NCBI GenBank assembly: GCA_025359125.1
Contig: JANYHI010000078.1
Coordinates: 1 to 64,000, forward strand
DNA from: Cytophagales bacterium
Lineage (GTDB): Bacteria > Bacteroidota > Bacteroidia > Cytophagales > Cyclobacteriaceae
Direction of reading: 5' to 3'
Length of the DNA stretch: 64,000 nucleotides
The number at the start of each line of letters is the position of its first letter. Within the stretch, counting starts at the first letter, position 1. A model generated the notes under the pieces. That model was not told the origin of the DNA. It saw only the letters and a program-made list of their open reading frames with translations, and made no database searches. A program made the position numbers and the translations under genes. Of the stretch, positions 26,645-35,070 are shown in pieces.

Positions 26645-27218
26645 AGGCTATATTATTTTTAATCATCTTCTTTCTTAAGTTTATCAATGCGTATCGCATT
26701 CTTCCTAATGCGGTGTTAATACTTACTTCAGTGCGCTCTGCAATTTCTTGAAAGCTCATTTGCAGATAGTGCCGCATAATTAATACCTGTTTTTGTTCTT
26801 CCGGCAGTTCTTTAATCAAATCTCGCATGCGCGATCGTGTATCGCGCAGTAGTTGCTTATCTTCATACGATCCTTCCGCAAACTGCATTGAATCGAATAC
26901 ATAACTTCCGTCTTCCAGCGTTACCTCGGGGTAGCGTTTACGCTTGCGGAAATGATCAATAGCTAAGTTGTGCGCTATTCTGCAAATCCAGGGAAGGAAC
27001 TTGCCTTCTTCGTTATAGCGTCCACCTTTTATAGTATTGATCGCCTTAATAAAGGTATCCTGAAGCAAGTCTTGCGCCTCATATCGATCTTTAACTATTA
27101 AGTAAATGGCCGTATAAATACGGGATTTGTGTCTGTGAAGTAGCATTTCGAACGCCTCTTCGTTACCTGTCTGATAGAGCGAAACCAGTTGGCTGTCGCT
27201 AGATCTGCTGTCAATCAT
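26565..27218 (-). CDS. ECF-type RNA polymerase sigma factor
   Basis: 217 residues. Region 2 is AIYLIVKDRYEAQDLLQDTFIKAINTI with FLPWICRIAHNLAIDHFRKRKR, and region 4 is LPEEQKQVLIMRHYLQMSFQEIAERTEVSINTALGRMRYALINLRK. A C-terminal extension of about 35 residues (YPERPDQVYIPRDLGTGGEGD) follows region 4 and is the part that overlaps the next gene. It redirects RNA polymerase to an unknown regulon. Confidence 0.95.
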   Translation of the reverse strand: MIDSRSSDSQLVSLYQTGNEEAFEMLLHRHKSRIYTAIYLIVKDRYEAQDLLQDTFIKAINTIKGGRYNEEGKFLPWICRIAHNLAIDHFRKRKRYPEVTLEDGSYVFDSMQFAEGSYEDKQLLRDTRSRMRDLIKELPEEQKQVLIMRHYLQMSFQEIAERTEVSINTALGRMRYALINLRKKMIKNNIAYDKNFYPERPDQVYIPRDLGTGGEGD

Positions 27219-27398
27219 CGTCTTGCGTTTAAGTAACGTAGAAGTGTCGCTCGATAGTGTGTGGGGTTAATCTTATAATTAAGTTATGAAAAGTAGACTT
27301 ATTTAGCGAAAACCCAAAAAAATTTACGAAAATCTTGCCTCTTGTATAATTTCTTTCGCTAATTGAACCGAATTTTTGATCGTACCCACAAACCCACT

Positions 27399-27785
27399 AT
27401 GGCAATAGCAAAAAAACGAATAATTAAAAGTCTGGAGAATCTCACTGAAGATCTTCGCGATTTAATGCGCGAACAATATCCTTCCGGATATGAATCAAGC
27501 ATCACACGCATTATGAATGCGAAGAAAGAACCCATTTTTGTTTTTCCTCTTGAGACGGATGATGCAGTTTTTTTAGTAAAAGTGCCTGCCACCAAAAATA
27601 GCGATGGGGGATACGATGTAGAATCTGGCAAAAAACAAGAGTTTGATGGCGATGATGACGATATTAAACCTGTTGTGGCTGATGATGACGATTTTGGTGG
27701 CGGAGATAATGGTGATGGCTTTGATGGAGATGCGGATGGAAATGGCACCAAAGAGGCGAGCTACGATCCTGATTTTGACAATTAA
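27399..27785 (+). CDS. hypothetical acidic-tail protein
   Basis: 128 residues from the ATG at 27399, giving MAIAKKRIIKSLENLTEDLRDLMREQYPSGYE in two or three short pieces of helix. The C-terminal half (about 80-128) is Asp/Gly-rich and probably disordered (DGDDDD, DDDDFGGGD). Similar short proteins with an acidic tail are common in this phylum, but I know of no function. It is followed by a strong intrinsic terminator, so it forms its own transcript. Confidence 0.75.
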   Translation: MAIAKKRIIKSLENLTEDLRDLMREQYPSGYESSITRIMNAKKEPIFVFPLETDDAVFLVKVPATKNSDGGYDVESGKKQEFDGDDDDIKPVVADDDDFGGGDNGDGFDGDADGNGTKEASYDPDFDN

Positions 27786-27811
27786 TAAATCGTTACCTTC
27801 TTTAATTTTAT

Positions 27812-27840
27812 AACACCATCGCGCAGATGGTGTTTTTATT
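27812..27840 (+). terminator. intrinsic terminator after the acidic-tail gene
   Basis: AACACCATC (27812-27820) pairs perfectly with GATGGTGTT (27826-27834) around a GCGCA loop, followed by a T-rich TTTATTTAT run. It separates the acidic-tail gene from uvrA. Confidence 0.88.
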
Positions 27841-27908
27841 TATACCAACCTATGATTGAGGTTTGATAGGACAAGGCTTTGCTATTTTCTACTTTTGCGA
27901 TTTCCAAA

Positions 27909-30809
27909 ATGAATAACTCCCTCAACGATTCTTACCTAGACGATCTCGACCCAAAGGAATTCATCATAATAAAGCGAGCCAGAGTCAACAACTTAAAAGA
28001 TTTAAGTGTCGCTATACCTCGCAACAAACTAGTCGTTATCACGGGGCTTTCCGGCTCGGGAAAATCTTCTTTAGCATTCGATACATTGTTTGCCGAAGGC
28101 CAGCGGATGTATGTAGAAAGTTTGAGCTCGTACGCCCGACAGTTTTTAGGACGAATGGAAAAACCTGAAGTCGATTACATCAGAGGTGTTTCTCCTGCTA
28201 TCGCAATTGAACAAAAAGTAAATACCCGAAATCCGCGCTCTACCGTTGGAACTACTACAGAAATCTATGATTATCTAAAACTTCTCTTTGCTCGTATTGG
28301 CAAAACCTACTCACCTGTTAGCGGGCAGGAAGTAAAGCGTGATACCGTTACTGACGTGGTGGCATACATCAACACAAAAAAAGAAGGCACACGCATAATG
28401 GTTGCTTGCCCCTTGAAAATTGAAATAGGAAGAAAGCTGGCGGATGAACTGAATCTATTGTTGAGCAAAGGCTTCACTCGTGTATTAGTTAATGGCGAAG
28501 TAAAATTTATTGAGGAGCTAGTTGGAGTATCCACAGCAACTGAAACAGAAAAGCTTGTAAAAAAAACAAAAGCTAAAACAAACTCCTCCCCTCTCTTCCA
28601 AAGAGGGGCTGGGGGTGAGGTAGAAATATTAATTGATCGCGCTGTTGTAAATGCAAGTGATGAGGATTTAACTTTTCGATTATCCGATTCTGTGCAAACT
28701 GCCTTTTTCGAAAGTCATGGAGATTGTTCTATTTATGCCGAAGGTCAAACTAAAAAGAATTTCTCTGATCGATTTGAGTTAGATGGCATTTTGTTCACCG
28801 AGCCATCCATCAATTTATTTAGTTTCAACAATCCTTTCGGTGCTTGCCAAACCTGCGAAGGCTTTGGAAAGATTTTAGGCATAGATGAAGATTTGGTGAT
28901 ACCCGATAAAAGTCTTTCGGTATACGAAGGTGCCATTGCCCCATGGCGCGGAGAGGTGATGAGCGAGTGGGCAAAGCCATTATTGAAAAATGGAATCAAG
29001 TTCGATTTTCCTGTGCATCGTCCATACAACGAGTTATCGCAAAAGCAACGCGAGCTGATCTGGAATGGCAACGAATATTTTGATGGCCTTCACAAGTTTT
29101 TCAAATACCTCGCCTCTAAAACGCACAAGATTCAATACCGTGTTATGCTCTCTCGCTTTCGCGGAAGAACTACTTGCCCCGATTGCCGTGGCACCAAACT
29201 GCGCAAAGATGCATCGTATGTAAAAATTGCAGACACTTCAATTACCGATTTAGTTTTAATGCCAATCGAAGACATGTTGGTATTCTTCGAAAAATTAAAA
29301 CTACCTGCTTATGAACACAAAGTTTCTGATCGGATTCTAACTGAAATAAAATCCAGGTTAGAATACATGGCAAAAGTAGGCTTGGGCTACCTCACTTTAA
29401 ATCGTGTTACTTCTACTCTATCAGGAGGAGAGTTTCAACGAATTAAACTAGCCACTTCTTTGGGCAGTGCATTAGTTGGCTCCATGTACATTATGGACGA
29501 ACCCAGCATTGGGCTTCACCCAAAAGACACTGCTCGTATGATAGAAGTATTAAAATCGTTGCGCGACATGGGCAACACCGTAATTGTGGTAGAGCATGAA
29601 GAAGAAATTATGAGGGCGGCAGATCAAATTATTGACATCGGGCCCGATGCCGGATCGCACGGTGGGCATTTGGTTTTTCAAGGAGCCATCAAAGACATCA
29701 ACACCCGCCTGCCAGGTGGGCAGGGAAAAATTCAATCCCATACTACTGATTACTTAAGTGGCAAGGAAAAAATTTCAGTCCCTTCCAGTCGCAGAAAATG
29801 GAAAGACTCCATCACCGTAACTGGGGCAAGAGAAAATAATTTAAAAAATTTAAAAGTCACGTTTCCCCTCAGCGTACTCACCGTTATCACGGGAGTTAGC
29901 GGTTCCGGAAAATCAACACTCATCAAAAAAATTCTATATCCCGCAGTAGGAAGACTGAGTGGTTCTGTTTCAGAATCTCCAGGTAAGTACGATCAGCTCT
30001 TGGGCGATTTCACTAAAATCAAACAAGTGGAATTTGTAGATCAAAATCCAATTGGGAAATCTTCACGCTCCAATCCAATCAGTTATGTAAAAGCCTACGA
30101 TGCCATTCGTAATTTATATGCTGACCAGCCACTTTCGCAACAGCGCGGCTACAAGCCTTCTCATTTTTCTTTTAACGTAGAAGGTGGAAGATGCGAGACG
30201 TGCGAGGGAGAAGGTGAAATAAAAGTAGAGATGCAGTTTATGGCAGATATTTTTCTAGAATGCGAAAGCTGCCATGGCAAAAGATTTAAACAAGAAGTAT
30301 TAGAAGTAGAACACAAAGGAAAATCGATTGCCGATGTGTTGGATATGACGGTGGAAGAAGGGCTTGAATTTTTTAGCGATAAAAAACCTGTATACGAAAG
30401 AATAAAACCGTTGTTTGAAGTAGGGCTCGGCTATGTAAAATTAGGACAATCTTCTAATTCGCTTTCTGGTGGCGAAGCACAACGTGTAAAGCTCGCTTCC
30501 TTTCTAGGCAAAAATTCTTCAGACTCAACGGATCATATTCTTTTTATTTTTGACGAGCCCACTACCGGCTTGCATTTTCATGACATCTCAAAATTATTGA
30601 AGGCAATTAACGCCTTGGTAGATGAGGGACACACTGTGATTGTGATTGAACACAACTTAGAAGTGATCAAGTGTGCAGATTGGATTATTGACCTCGGCCC
30701 CGAAGGTGGAGAAAAAAAAGGAGGTAATCTTTTATTTGAAGGCACCCCAGAAGAAATGATTAAGAAAGGAAAAGGCTACACGGCTGATTTTTTGAGAACT
30801 AAGATTTAA
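27909..30809 (+). CDS. uvrA: excinuclease ABC subunit A
   Basis: 966 residues from the ATG at 27909, slightly longer than E. coli UvrA (940). It has Walker A motifs GLSGSGKSS and [14 protein letters not shown] signatures [12 protein letters not shown] and [12 protein letters not shown], and zinc-binding CxxC pairs (CQTCEGFG with CPDCRGT, and CETCEGEGE with CESCHGKRF). It recognises damaged DNA with UvrB. A loop near residues 225-238 contains a peptide encoded by a palindromic repeat (see separate entry). A TACTTTTG box at 27890-27897 fits a -7 element. glcG-like gene follows 18 bases later. Confidence 0.97.
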   Translation: MNNSLNDSYLDDLDPKEFIIIKRARVNNLKDLSVAIPRNKLVVITGLSGSGKSSLAFDTLFAEGQRMYVESLSSYARQFLGRMEKPEVDYIRGVSPAIAIEQKVNTRNPRSTVGTTTEIYDYLKLLFARIGKTYSPVSGQEVKRDTVTDVVAYINTKKEGTRIMVACPLKIEIGRKLADELNLLLSKGFTRVLVNGEVKFIEELVGVSTATETEKLVKKTKAKTNSSPLFQRGAGGEVEILIDRAVVNASDEDLTFRLSDSVQTAFFESHGDCSIYAEGQTKKNFSDRFELDGILFTEPSINLFSFNNPFGACQTCEGFGKILGIDEDLVIPDKSLSVYEGAIAPWRGEVMSEWAKPLLKNGIKFDFPVHRPYNELSQKQRELIWNGNEYFDGLHKFFKYLASKTHKIQYRVMLSRFRGRTTCPDCRGTKLRKDASYVKIADTSITDLVLMPIEDMLVFFEKLKLPAYEHKVSDRILTEIKSRLEYMAKVGLGYLTLNRVTSTLSGGEFQRIKLATSLGSALVGSMYIMDEPSIGLHPKDTARMIEVLKSLRDMGNTVIVVEHEEEIMRAADQIIDIGPDAGSHGGHLVFQGAIKDINTRLPGGQGKIQSHTTDYLSGKEKISVPSSRRKWKDSITVTGARENNLKNLKVTFPLSVLTVITGVSGSGKSTLIKKILYPAVGRLSGSVSESPGKYDQLLGDFTKIKQVEFVDQNPIGKSSRSNPISYVKAYDAIRNLYADQPLSQQRGYKPSHFSFNVEGGRCETCEGEGEIKVEMQFMADIFLECESCHGKRFKQEVLEVEHKGKSIADVLDMTVEEGLEFFSDKKPVYERIKPLFEVGLGYVKLGQSSNSLSGGEAQRVKLASFLGKNSSDSTDHILFIFDEPTTGLHFHDISKLLKAINALVDEGHTVIVIEHNLEVIKCADWIIDLGPEGGEKKGGNLLFEGTPEEMIKKGKGYTADFLRTKI
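28583..28620. repeat. palindromic repeat inserted in frame within uvrA
   Basis: The segment contains CCCCTCT (28588-28594) and AGAGGGG (28602-28608), a 7-bp stem with a 7-base loop, then CTGGGGGTGAGG. Its GC content and composition are unlike the surrounding AT-rich uvrA sequence. It resembles a short dispersed palindrome of the CCCCTCTxxxAGAGGGGCTGGGGGTGAGG type that I recall from intergenic regions of Bacteroidota. It is translated as [13 protein letters not shown] in the loop just before the conserved IDRAVV strand. Confidence 0.6.
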
Positions 30810-30827
30810 AAGATAAAATTCTACTTT

Positions 30828-31238
30828 ATGTATTCGATAAATAAAGTTAGCTCCAAAGAAGCCCAGCAGTTAATTGAAACGGCAGTTTCAGAAGCAGAGA
30901 AAATAAATAAATCAATATCGGTAGCCATCTGCGGACCAGAAGGAGAATTAATTTCTTTCTTGAGAATGGATGGTGCCTCGCCTGCTGCTTCGCGCATCGC
31001 GCAAAATAAAGCCTACACATCTGCTTGCGATCGCAAGTCAACGCGAGAGATGGGTGAGTTTATGCAGGGCAAAAATCGGCCGGCCGCCTATTGGGGAGAC
31101 GAAAAAATTACCGGGTTTGGTGGCGGTCTGGCAATTATTATCGGTGGAAAAATAATTGGTGGTATAGGTGTAAGCGGCCTTTCAGAAGAAGAAGATGAGC
31201 ATATTGCAAATGCTGCAATCAAAAGTGTTTACCTATAA
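30828..31238 (+). CDS. GlcG/HbpS family heme-binding-like protein
   Basis: 136 residues, the usual length of the GlcG/HbpS (DUF336) family. SVAICGPEGELISFLRMDGASPAASRIAQNKAYTSA is the family core, with GGLAIIIGGKIIGGIGVSG near the C-terminus. Family members bind heme, cobalamin or aromatic compounds; no signal peptide is seen, so it is cytoplasmic. It follows uvrA by 18 bases and may be co-transcribed. Confidence 0.85.
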   Translation: MYSINKVSSKEAQQLIETAVSEAEKINKSISVAICGPEGELISFLRMDGASPAASRIAQNKAYTSACDRKSTREMGEFMQGKNRPAAYWGDEKITGFGGGLAIIIGGKIIGGIGVSGLSEEEDEHIANAAIKSVYL

Positions 31239-31284
31239 ATTCATTTCTAATTAAGAATTCCGCAAAAATACTTAATTGAATCTC

Positions 31285-31381
31285 ATGAAGAAGATTCCAA
31301 TTCTTATTACTTCACATCTCTTTATTGGCTCAAAGTTCTTCAGAAAAAGAGGTTCTTGATTTATCCCAAATTATGCAATAG
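31285..31381 (+). pseudogene. possible 5' remnant of an exported protein gene
   Basis: ATG at 31285 opens MKKIPILITSHL, and after one extra base the frame continues LLAQSSSEKEVLDLSQIMQ to a TAG at 31379-31381. Read together this looks like a signal peptide plus the first residues of an exported protein similar in feel to SnoaL/DUF4440 proteins, with a frameshift and truncation. Evidence is thin, based on reading only. Confidence 0.3.
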
Positions 31382-31394
31382 TCCGGATCAAGGT

Positions 31395-31480
31395 AGTGGG
31401 AAATAAATAAAAGATAGTTGGCTTTAGCCAAAAATATATATAGGCTAAAACCTTTACGCTTTTCTTTATTTACTCCCCGA
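31395..31480. repeat. imperfect palindromic (MITE/REP-like) element
   Basis: GTGGGAAATAAATAAAAG at 31396-31413 is matched in inverted orientation by CTTTATTTACTCCCCGAC at about 31464-31481. Inside, TTGGCTTTAGCCAA (31418-31431) forms a perfect 6-bp stem, and GGCTAAAACC (31442-31451) mirrors its left half. The intergenic stretch 31239-31520 holds this element and the gene remnant and no intact gene. Such GGCTTTAGCC palindromes resemble REP elements mobilised by IS200-like transposases in this phylum; that link is inference. Confidence 0.5.
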
Positions 31481-31520
31481 CACAAATGTTAGAGCTAATT
31501 TTTCTAACGGATAATGTGGA

Positions 31521-31919
31521 TTAAACCTGTTCTAAAAATTCTTTTGGAGTAATTATGGGGATTTTTTCGAAGGGATGGAGAATGAGTAGGTCGGGGTCGT
31601 TTGTGATGATGTAATCTGCATTACCATTGAGTGCCAGCTCAAGATATTTATCATCATTAGGATCTCTGCATGCCTTTATTTGCTTGATGATTTCAATCTT
31701 GAGGCTGCGTAATTCATATTCTTCCAGAAACAATTTTCGTACTCCTATTGAAATATATCGATCAAACTTTGGGCGGGTTATTACTTCAATTGTTTCGGCC
31801 AATACGGGAATTGAGATGAGTAGCGTAGAAGATTCTGCCTTCTCTAATGCTTGCCCTGAAAAAGAAGAATCATCTAGCAGTGCTCTGACCAGCACATTAC
31901 AATCAAAGATGAGCCGCAT
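31521..31919 (-). CDS. PIN-domain toxin, VapC-like
   Basis: 132 residues. D6 in IFDCNVLVRALL, the DPNDDKYLELALNGNADYIITNDPDLL segment and intervening acidic residues give the four-acid metal site of PIN ribonucleases (the COG1569-type putative toxins). It begins immediately after the TAG of the antitoxin gene, with no spacer. It probably cleaves RNA when free of its antitoxin. Confidence 0.88.
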   Translation of the reverse strand: MRLIFDCNVLVRALLDDSSFSGQALEKAESSTLLISIPVLAETIEVITRPKFDRYISIGVRKLFLEEYELRSLKIEIIKQIKACRDPNDDKYLELALNGNADYIITNDPDLLILHPFEKIPIITPKEFLEQV

Positions 31920-32129
31920 CTATTCTTTGCTGAGTAGCTCTTCCAATATTTCTGGAGTCAAACCGTTTTTTCGTGCTTGTTCGCTTGCTTCATGCATAAT
32001 ATCGGACAAGCTTTTTCGGTTAGACAAAATGCGATCTATAGCATCTGAGATCGATTTTTTTTCAGTTGGTGTCATCCGCGCCACTTTATCGGCCGAAGGA
32101 TCACTCACTTCTAAGGTTATCGTTTTCAT
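31920..32129 (-). CDS. antitoxin of the PIN-domain toxin
   Basis: 69 residues, Glu/Lys-rich and largely helical, encoded directly upstream of the PIN gene with abutting stop and start codons. The N-terminal MKTITLEVSDPSADKVARM suggests a strand for DNA binding, with a toxin-wrapping helix at the C-terminus (NGLTPEILEELLSKE). CAAATATA at 32134-32141 reads as a TATATTTG -7 box on the minus strand only 5 bases before the ATG, suggesting a nearly leaderless transcript. Pairing with the toxin is inferred from layout. Confidence 0.8.
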   Translation of the reverse strand: MKTITLEVSDPSADKVARMTPTEKKSISDAIDRILSNRKSLSDIMHEASEQARKNGLTPEILEELLSKE

Positions 32130-32193
32130 ATTACAAATATAATAAAGTGAAGCGTGGGAGAGAATGCCTTAAATGAAATCTGTTATTGGTTGT

Positions 32194-32225
32194 CCGCACC
32201 TTTGCGGGTGTTCTTCACCCTTTTT
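32194..32225 (+). terminator. stacked hairpins with T run, terminator-like
   Basis: CCGCA (32194-32198) can pair with TGCGG (32203-32207), and GGGTG (32206-32210) with CACCC (32216-32220), followed by TTTTT (32221-32225). The two stems share GG at 32206-32207, so they are alternatives. No plus-strand gene lies within the preceding kilobase except the uvrA/glcG transcript, which ends at 31238. It may be a dispersed repeat rather than a dedicated terminator. Confidence 0.45.
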
Positions 32226-32330
32226 GAGAGTGAAGATCTAATTAAATAGATTGTAATTCCTTGCTCAAATCTTAGTAGAATTCAGTTATCTTACAAGTGC
32301 CAACTCATTCTTTCACCTAACGCAATCACC

Positions 32331-33167
32331 ATGAAAAAATTAATCTCATCCATTTTTCTGATCACTCTGTTCGGCTCTGCATTCTCACAACAAGATGCAG
32401 AAGGCTGTAAAGATAGTCCTATGTTTCCCAACCGAATGCCCAATTATTTCATATCCGAGTGCGCCTCCAATTTTGATGAAGCCAACTTCAATCTGGTGGC
32501 AGGAGGCGAAAAAACAATACGCCAAGAAGGAACCAAAACCATGGTACACTATCAGTTCAATCTTGAATCGAATCAAGCTAAGCCAAGTGCACTTCAACTA
32601 CTTCGTAATTATGAAACCGCTGCCAAGAAAATTGGTGGAGCAACTGTTTTCCTGAGTGCTGGTGAGGCCACAGCTACTTTTAAAATAACCAAGAATGGAA
32701 AAGAAACAGTTTGGGTGAAGATAGAATGCGGTGGCAACGACAACACTGATTTCTATGAACTCACCATTATTCAGCTCGAAGAGATGAAACAAGAAATTAC
32801 ATCAACTGATATGCTTACCGCTTTGAACACAGACGGTCATATCGCGCTCTACATTAATTTTGAAACAGGCAAGGCAGATATTAAACCTGAATCTCAAGGT
32901 ATCATCGACCAAATTGGAGAAATGCTATTAGCCAACCCTACCTTAAAAATTAGTTTAGAAGGCCATACAGATAATGTTGGATCACTAACAGCTAATCAAA
33001 CACTTTCTGAAAATAGAGCCAAAGCCGTCATGAATTCGTTGGTCAGCAAAGGATCAGATAAAAGCAGACTCGCTGCAAAAGGATGGGGACAAACAAAACC
33101 TATTACTGAAAATACAACAGAAGAGGGAAAGGCAAAAAACAGACGCGTGGAGATCGTAAAATTATAA
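32331..33167 (+). CDS. exported OmpA-domain protein
   Basis: 278 residues with a signal peptide cleaved near SAFSQ (about residue 19). The C-terminal OmpA-like peptidoglycan-binding domain runs from about 165 to 278: NFETGKADIKPES, LEGHTDNVGS, LSENRAKAVMNSLVSKG, LAAKGWGQTKPITEN and NRRVEIVKL. The N-terminal domain (about 20-160) is not recognised and contains three cysteines (CKDS, ECAS, ECGG). Likely periplasmic, bound to the cell wall or outer membrane. Confidence 0.9.
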   Translation: MKKLISSIFLITLFGSAFSQQDAEGCKDSPMFPNRMPNYFISECASNFDEANFNLVAGGEKTIRQEGTKTMVHYQFNLESNQAKPSALQLLRNYETAAKKIGGATVFLSAGEATATFKITKNGKETVWVKIECGGNDNTDFYELTIIQLEEMKQEITSTDMLTALNTDGHIALYINFETGKADIKPESQGIIDQIGEMLLANPTLKISLEGHTDNVGSLTANQTLSENRAKAVMNSLVSKGSDKSRLAAKGWGQTKPITENTTEEGKAKNRRVEIVKL

Positions 33168-33412
33168 ACAAAAAAACCCGAACATTCCGCCCAGAGCTCA
33201 TGCCACTGCGCATCGTATATGAATCGGAGACGATGCTTGACATAAAGTCATTTACAAACAAAAAAGTGTTTATCGCTTATTGTAAACTGCATCAAGCCAG
33301 GTGAATTTTGTAGAGTTAGCGCTTGTTTGTGAAGGCGATCTTATTCAGCGTGAAGTGATACCGGTACAATCTCTTTGGCTAACTCGCGTATAGCGGTGAC
33401 ACGACTGGCTGA

Positions 33413-34885
33413 TCAATACTTCGCAGCTCCTGTTGGCGTACTCTTCTTAATAAAATCTCTAATATGTTCATTTGAAGAAGCTAAATCTTCGGCACGCAAA
33501 TACATCATGTGCCCACTGCGGTAGCCTTCAAAACGTAAACGATCTTTCATTTTTCCGCTGGGGTCTAGTTGCCACATCGAATATTTTGCATCAAAATAAG
33601 TAGTAGCCCCATCAAAATATCCTGACTGGATCATCACATGCATGTAAGGGTTTTCGGCCATGGCTTGGCGTAGGTTCTCGCCTGTTTTATCATTGCTTCT
33701 ATCCCACGGATGCACAGGGCCAAACATGTTGTACTGCAAATCGGTTTTGTACTTTAACACATCGCGCAAATAATAATTGATGGCTGGTGTAAACGCATGT
33801 AGCCATGAAGTGAGCTCTGAATTGTAATCGGGCTGGTCGCCAGCTTGCTGCCGATCGATACCTAAATACCGAGAGTCTAATCTGCCAATGGTGAGTCCTC
33901 TTTCTCTTAACAAATCTTTCCAAAAATATTGAGTAGGCACAGTTAGGTTGTGATGGAGAATTGTTCTTTCAGCAAGCCCCGAGTAGCGAGAAACTTTTGA
34001 TGCCATTTGTTTTTTCTTTTGCTCATCCAAAAAACCTCCGCGTGCCAAGGCCGGAATAAATTCATCAATTGTAAATGTTTCTGATTCTGCTAATACCTCA
34101 TTTAAATCTTTTTGTTGAAGATCGGCTGGTAGAACTTTTTGATACCATGCTGCCGCTGTATAGTATGGAAGTGATAATGCATCGTTTATAGCACCATCAC
34201 GCTTTATGCCTAAGTCTGTTGGCGAAACTAAGATCACACCATTTAAATACATCCAATGCGAATTCTGAAGTTCTAACGCAAGCCCAGATACTCGAGTAGT
34301 GCCATAGCTTTCGCCAATTAGATATTTTGGAGAAGTCCACCTTGCTTGGCGCGATACAAAATTATCTACCCAGTCTCCCAAATATTTAATGTCCGCATTC
34401 ACGCCAAAGAAAGTTGACTTCTCTGCCTTTGCATCTAAGATGCGAGAGAAGCCGGTATTGACAGGATCGACATAAACAATATCAGCTACATCTAAAATAG
34501 AATGTGGGTTATCATGAATCCCGTAAGGTTGAACCGGATATCCTTCTGAATCTATATTTAAAACTTTAGGGCCGGTGTACGCAACGTGCATCCATACAGA
34601 CGCAGAACCTGGCCCTCCGTTAAAAGAAATTACCAATGGTCGCCTACTCTTATCCGTAACATCGGTGCGTTCGTAATAAGTATAAAATAACGAAGCGCTT
34701 GGTTTACCTTCCGCATTCCACACAGGCTGTGTGCCAGCAGTAACTTTATAAGGAACTACTTTTCCTTTGATGGTTGCCTGACCTGTAGATGTGACAGCAG
34801 ATTCTGCTGGCAACACTCGTTCTTGAGCTACTACTGAACTGGAGACGAAAACTGTTAGACTGAAAAGTTGTATAAATTTTTTCAT
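33413..34885 (-). CDS. S10 serine carboxypeptidase-like exported peptidase
   Basis: 490 residues with a signal peptide ending near VVAQ (20). The oxyanion motif is FNGGPGSASVWMH (88-100), the nucleophile is S193 in LIGESYGTTR, and an Asp in QSGYFDGATTY and a His in YRSGHMMYLR complete a plausible triad. This is the exported bacterial branch of the S10 family. The gap 33168-33412 downstream shows only a 7-bp inverted repeat (33210-33216 with 33230-33236), and 34886-35070 upstream shows nothing. Confidence 0.9.
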   Translation of the reverse strand: MKKFIQLFSLTVFVSSSVVAQERVLPAESAVTSTGQATIKGKVVPYKVTAGTQPVWNAEGKPSASLFYTYYERTDVTDKSRRPLVISFNGGPGSASVWMHVAYTGPKVLNIDSEGYPVQPYGIHDNPHSILDVADIVYVDPVNTGFSRILDAKAEKSTFFGVNADIKYLGDWVDNFVSRQARWTSPKYLIGESYGTTRVSGLALELQNSHWMYLNGVILVSPTDLGIKRDGAINDALSLPYYTAAAWYQKVLPADLQQKDLNEVLAESETFTIDEFIPALARGGFLDEQKKKQMASKVSRYSGLAERTILHHNLTVPTQYFWKDLLRERGLTIGRLDSRYLGIDRQQAGDQPDYNSELTSWLHAFTPAINYYLRDVLKYKTDLQYNMFGPVHPWDRSNDKTGENLRQAMAENPYMHVMIQSGYFDGATTYFDAKYSMWQLDPSGKMKDRLRFEGYRSGHMMYLRAEDLASSNEHIRDFIKKSTPTGAAKY

Positions 34886-35070
34886 CTGTTAATATTTATT
34901 TTTAATGGTCATATGGAATGCCTTTACCAAATTATCAATCCTGTAGCCTACTATTATAATGATTGGGCATTTTATTGCGATAATGTTTTTGACTGTTGAA
35001 AGTAATTAGTAGGCATTGCATTATCAAAAAAGAAATTTGAATGAGCCTTTAATTTGTACAGACGGTAAAT

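Noticed and set aside
33168-33412. Possible terminator or small gene downstream of the OmpA-domain gene
   Set aside because: Only a 7-bp inverted repeat with a 13-base loop and no T run, and no convincing open frame.
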